In this document: positions 6,477 through 7,702 of the stretch, piece by piece
Numbering within the stretch: the first letter of the stretch is position 1
Layout of the letters: every line of letters begins with the position of its first letter
From: Deltaproteobacteria bacterium
GTDB taxonomy: Bacteria > Desulfobacterota > GWC2-55-46
Reading direction: 5' to 3'
Length of the DNA: 7,702 bases
NCBI GenBank assembly: GCA_016234955.1
Contig: JACRNN010000194.1
Location: 1 to 7,702, forward strand
Translations under genes and position numbers: made by a program
The notes under the pieces: model-generated
What the model saw: the letters and a program-made list of their open reading frames with translations, nothing else
Told to the model about the DNA's origin: nothing
Database searches by the model: none

Positions 6477-6647
6477 ATGTGGGGTTATGATTTTTCGTCC
6501 ATATTGATAATAGTATTGTTCGTAGTATTCATGTTCCTGATGCATCGGAGAGGAGGCGGCATGGGGTGCTGCGGCGGAGGCCATTCAGATAAAAAGAAAA
6601 AGGGCGACTCGGAGAAAAAGGATGAGTCTACCGGCCATCAGCATTGA
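6477..6647 (+). CDS. Small single-span membrane protein with Cys/His-rich tail
   Basis: A 56-aa protein. Residues 8-22 form one hydrophobic segment (ILIIVLFVVFMFLM), followed by HRRGGGMGCCGGGH (23-36), then a lysine-rich stretch and a GHQH end. The Arg/Gly/Met/Cys/His motif after a membrane helix resembles the small DUF2933-type proteins found in copper-resistance loci; this comparison is from memory. It would place Cys, Met and His side chains at the membrane surface, suited to soft-metal binding next to the exporter. Translation is well supported by AGGGAG (6466-6471) five bases before the ATG, 18 bp after the ICMT-like gene. Its TGA stop falls within the target duplication of the downstream MITE, so the insertion may have set its present C-terminus. 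Confidence 0.75.
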   Translation: MWGYDFSSILIIVLFVVFMFLMHRRGGGMGCCGGGHSDKKKKGDSEKKDESTGHQH

Positions 6648-6648
6648 A
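6645..6648. repeat. Left TGAA target-site duplication
   Basis: TGAA at 6645-6648 is repeated at 6790-6793, immediately flanking the 6649-6789 inverted-repeat element. The first three bases are the stop codon of the 56-aa gene. Confidence 0.6.
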
Positions 6649-6789
6649 GGTTGCCTCTAAAAATCAGTTATTTTTTATGAGGTCGAGGCAGGGGCGAAAA
6701 TAAAAGCGGAGCATATATGCGAATATGTGAGCATTTTATTTTCGCCCCAACAAAGAGATCAGGAAAAAGAGCTATTTTTAGAGGTAGCC
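6649..6789. mobile_element. MITE-like non-coding element, 141 bp
   Basis: The termini are inverted repeats: GGTTGCCTCTAAAAAT (6649-6664) against ATTTTTAGAGGTAGCC (6774-6789), 14 of 16 paired. A second, perfect 15-bp inverted pair lies inside: GGGGCGAAAATAAAA (6691-6705) with TTTTATTTTCGCCCC (6734-6748). The palindrome GCATATATGC (6711-6720) lies between them. Flanking TGAA copies look like a target duplication. It has no coding capacity, so it would have been moved by a transposase elsewhere in the genome. It sits between the 56-aa gene and the ATPase gene, and the large hairpin could reduce or insulate readthrough. Confidence 0.8.
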
Positions 6790-6905
6790 TGAAGTCAATT
6801 CCAATCCTTTAAGGTATCTATGTGGGGCTTGTATTTGCGCCGCTTTATAACCTGTTCAATATGAAACCGGGCAGGCCTCAATTTGGGATTATACAAGGAG
6901 ATAAT

Positions 6906-7702
6906 ATGGCAAGAGACCCTGTATGCGGAATGGATGTAGACCCGAAAAAAGCCGCCGGCAAGAGCGCATATAAAGGGCAGGATATCTATTTCTGCTCCAT
7001 GAAATGCAAGGAGCGCTTTGATAAGGACCCTGTTGCCTTTATGTCCGGAAATGGCGGAGAGGTCGAGGCGCATAAGGAAATGACAGCCGCTGAAGCGGGC
7101 GCGCATGAGACGGCCAAGGATCCTATCTGCGGAATGGTCGTCGATAAGAACAAGTCCCTCAAAAAAGACCTCGGGGGAAGGATGCACTATTTTTGCTCGG
7201 ATGGCTGCTTGAAGACTTTCGAGGCCCCGGAAGAAGAGCTCAAGAAGATGAAAAGGCGGGTCTCCATAGCCCTGTTCGGGGTACTCGCCCTTGCCCTCTT
7301 GAGGGCGGCCTTTTTCCTGGGCCTTGCGGCAGGCGCGACGATTATAACCTGGGCGCCGATACCTCAACTTCCGTGGTTCACCTGGGGGATGTGGCTCTTT
7401 ATCCTTGTCACGCCCGTCCAGTTCATAGGGGGATGGGGCTTTTACAAGGGTGCGTATAATGCGATAAAGAACCGGATGATAAACATGGATTTTTTAATCG
7501 CACTGGGGACGACCGTGGCCTATGTGTATTCGGTCATAGTCATCTTCGCTCCGGATATCCTGCCCGTGAAGGTGGCTGAGAGGGACGTGTATTTCGAGGT
7601 CTCCGCCGTCATCATAGCATTCGTCCTTCTTGGAAAATACATGGAAGAGATTATAAGGAAAAAGTCCTCGGCCGCGGTAAGGAAACTTCTCGACCTTAAG
7701 CC
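6906..7702 (+). CDS. P1B-type heavy-metal (probably copper) transporting ATPase, 5' part, with two YHS domains
   Basis: The first 265 codons of a large gene cut by the right edge. Two YHS metal-binding domains come first: DPVCGM (4-9) with YFCSMKC (28-34), and DPICGM (72-77) with YFCSDGC (95-101). The membrane part follows, with hydrophobic segments near 119-146, 159-180, 195-214 and 229-243. MINMDFLIALGTTVAYVYS (191-209) and YFEVSAVIIAFVLLGKYMEE (229-248) are hallmark P1B-ATPase sequences of the CopA group. Such pumps use ATP to export Cu+ or related metals from the cytoplasm. The CPC membrane motif, DKTG phosphorylation site and ATP-binding domain would lie beyond the window. YHS domains replace the more usual HMA domains. 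The start is fixed by AAGGAG five bases before ATG 6906. Separated from the upstream genes by the MITE, it may have its own promoter. Confidence 0.92.
   Translation, partial: MARDPVCGMDVDPKKAAGKSAYKGQDIYFCSMKCKERFDKDPVAFMSGNGGEVEAHKEMTAAEAGAHETAKDPICGMVVDKNKSLKKDLGGRMHYFCSDGCLKTFEAPEEELKKMKRRVSIALFGVLALALLRAAFFLGLAAGATIITWAPIPQLPWFTWGMWLFILVTPVQFIGGWGFYKGAYNAIKNRMINMDFLIALGTTVAYVYSVIVIFAPDILPVKVAERDVYFEVSAVIIAFVLLGKYMEEIIRKKSSAAVRKLLDLK

Noticed and set aside
6829..6851. TTGTAT/TATAAC promoter for the ATPase gene
   Set aside because: The boxes are only 11 bp apart, too close for a sigma-70 promoter.
6795..7367. 190-aa minus-strand reading frame
   Set aside because: It is antisense to the clearly recognisable YHS-YHS-ATPase gene and shows no family features.

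Overview
The window looks like a GC-rich chromosomal fragment from an uncultured or little-studied bacterium. Frequent ATA and AGG codons and several palindromic intergenic repeats recall Desulfobacterota or Nitrospirota genomes. That placement is an impression and was not tested. There is no rRNA, tRNA, CRISPR array or phage gene. Two divergent gene blocks flank a roughly 340-bp intergenic region at 5645-5984.

Left block, minus strand, read from 5644 down to 1: a SPASM-type radical SAM protein, the alpha and beta E1 subunits of a thiamine-diphosphate 2-oxoacid dehydrogenase, a family 2 glycosyltransferase, a B12-binding-type radical SAM protein, and the first codons of one more gene running off the left edge. 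E1 alpha and beta are 2 nt apart. E1 beta/glycosyltransferase and B12-radical SAM/next gene each share an ATGA stop-start overlap, so the block reads as an operon. It has E1 but no E2 (lipoyl acyltransferase) or E3 gene, and its partners are a glycosyltransferase and two radical SAM enzymes. This suggests a specialised cell-surface glycan, lipid or secondary-metabolite pathway rather than central metabolism. One possibility is transfer of a two-carbon acyl unit to a sugar.

Right block, plus strand, from 5985 to the right edge: a strong sigma-70-like promoter, a 69-aa YHS metal-binding protein, an 84-aa C-terminal piece of an isoprenylcysteine-methyltransferase-like membrane protein, a 56-aa single-span membrane protein with a Cys/His-rich tail, and the start of a P1B-type heavy-metal ATPase carrying two N-terminal YHS domains. 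This is probably a copper or other soft-metal handling operon. The chain would be small metal-binding proteins acting with the exporting ATPase.

Repeats: three kinds of small palindromic element sit between the genes. A 141-bp MITE-like element (6649-6789) has 16-bp terminal inverted repeats and a TGAA target duplication that contains the stop codon of the 56-aa gene. A roughly 137-bp element (1538-1674) has perfect 12-bp ends and nested hairpins. A GC-rich palindrome family occurs at 5728-5843 and again at 4531-4579, where it forms the leader of the E1 alpha gene and argues for a later start codon there.
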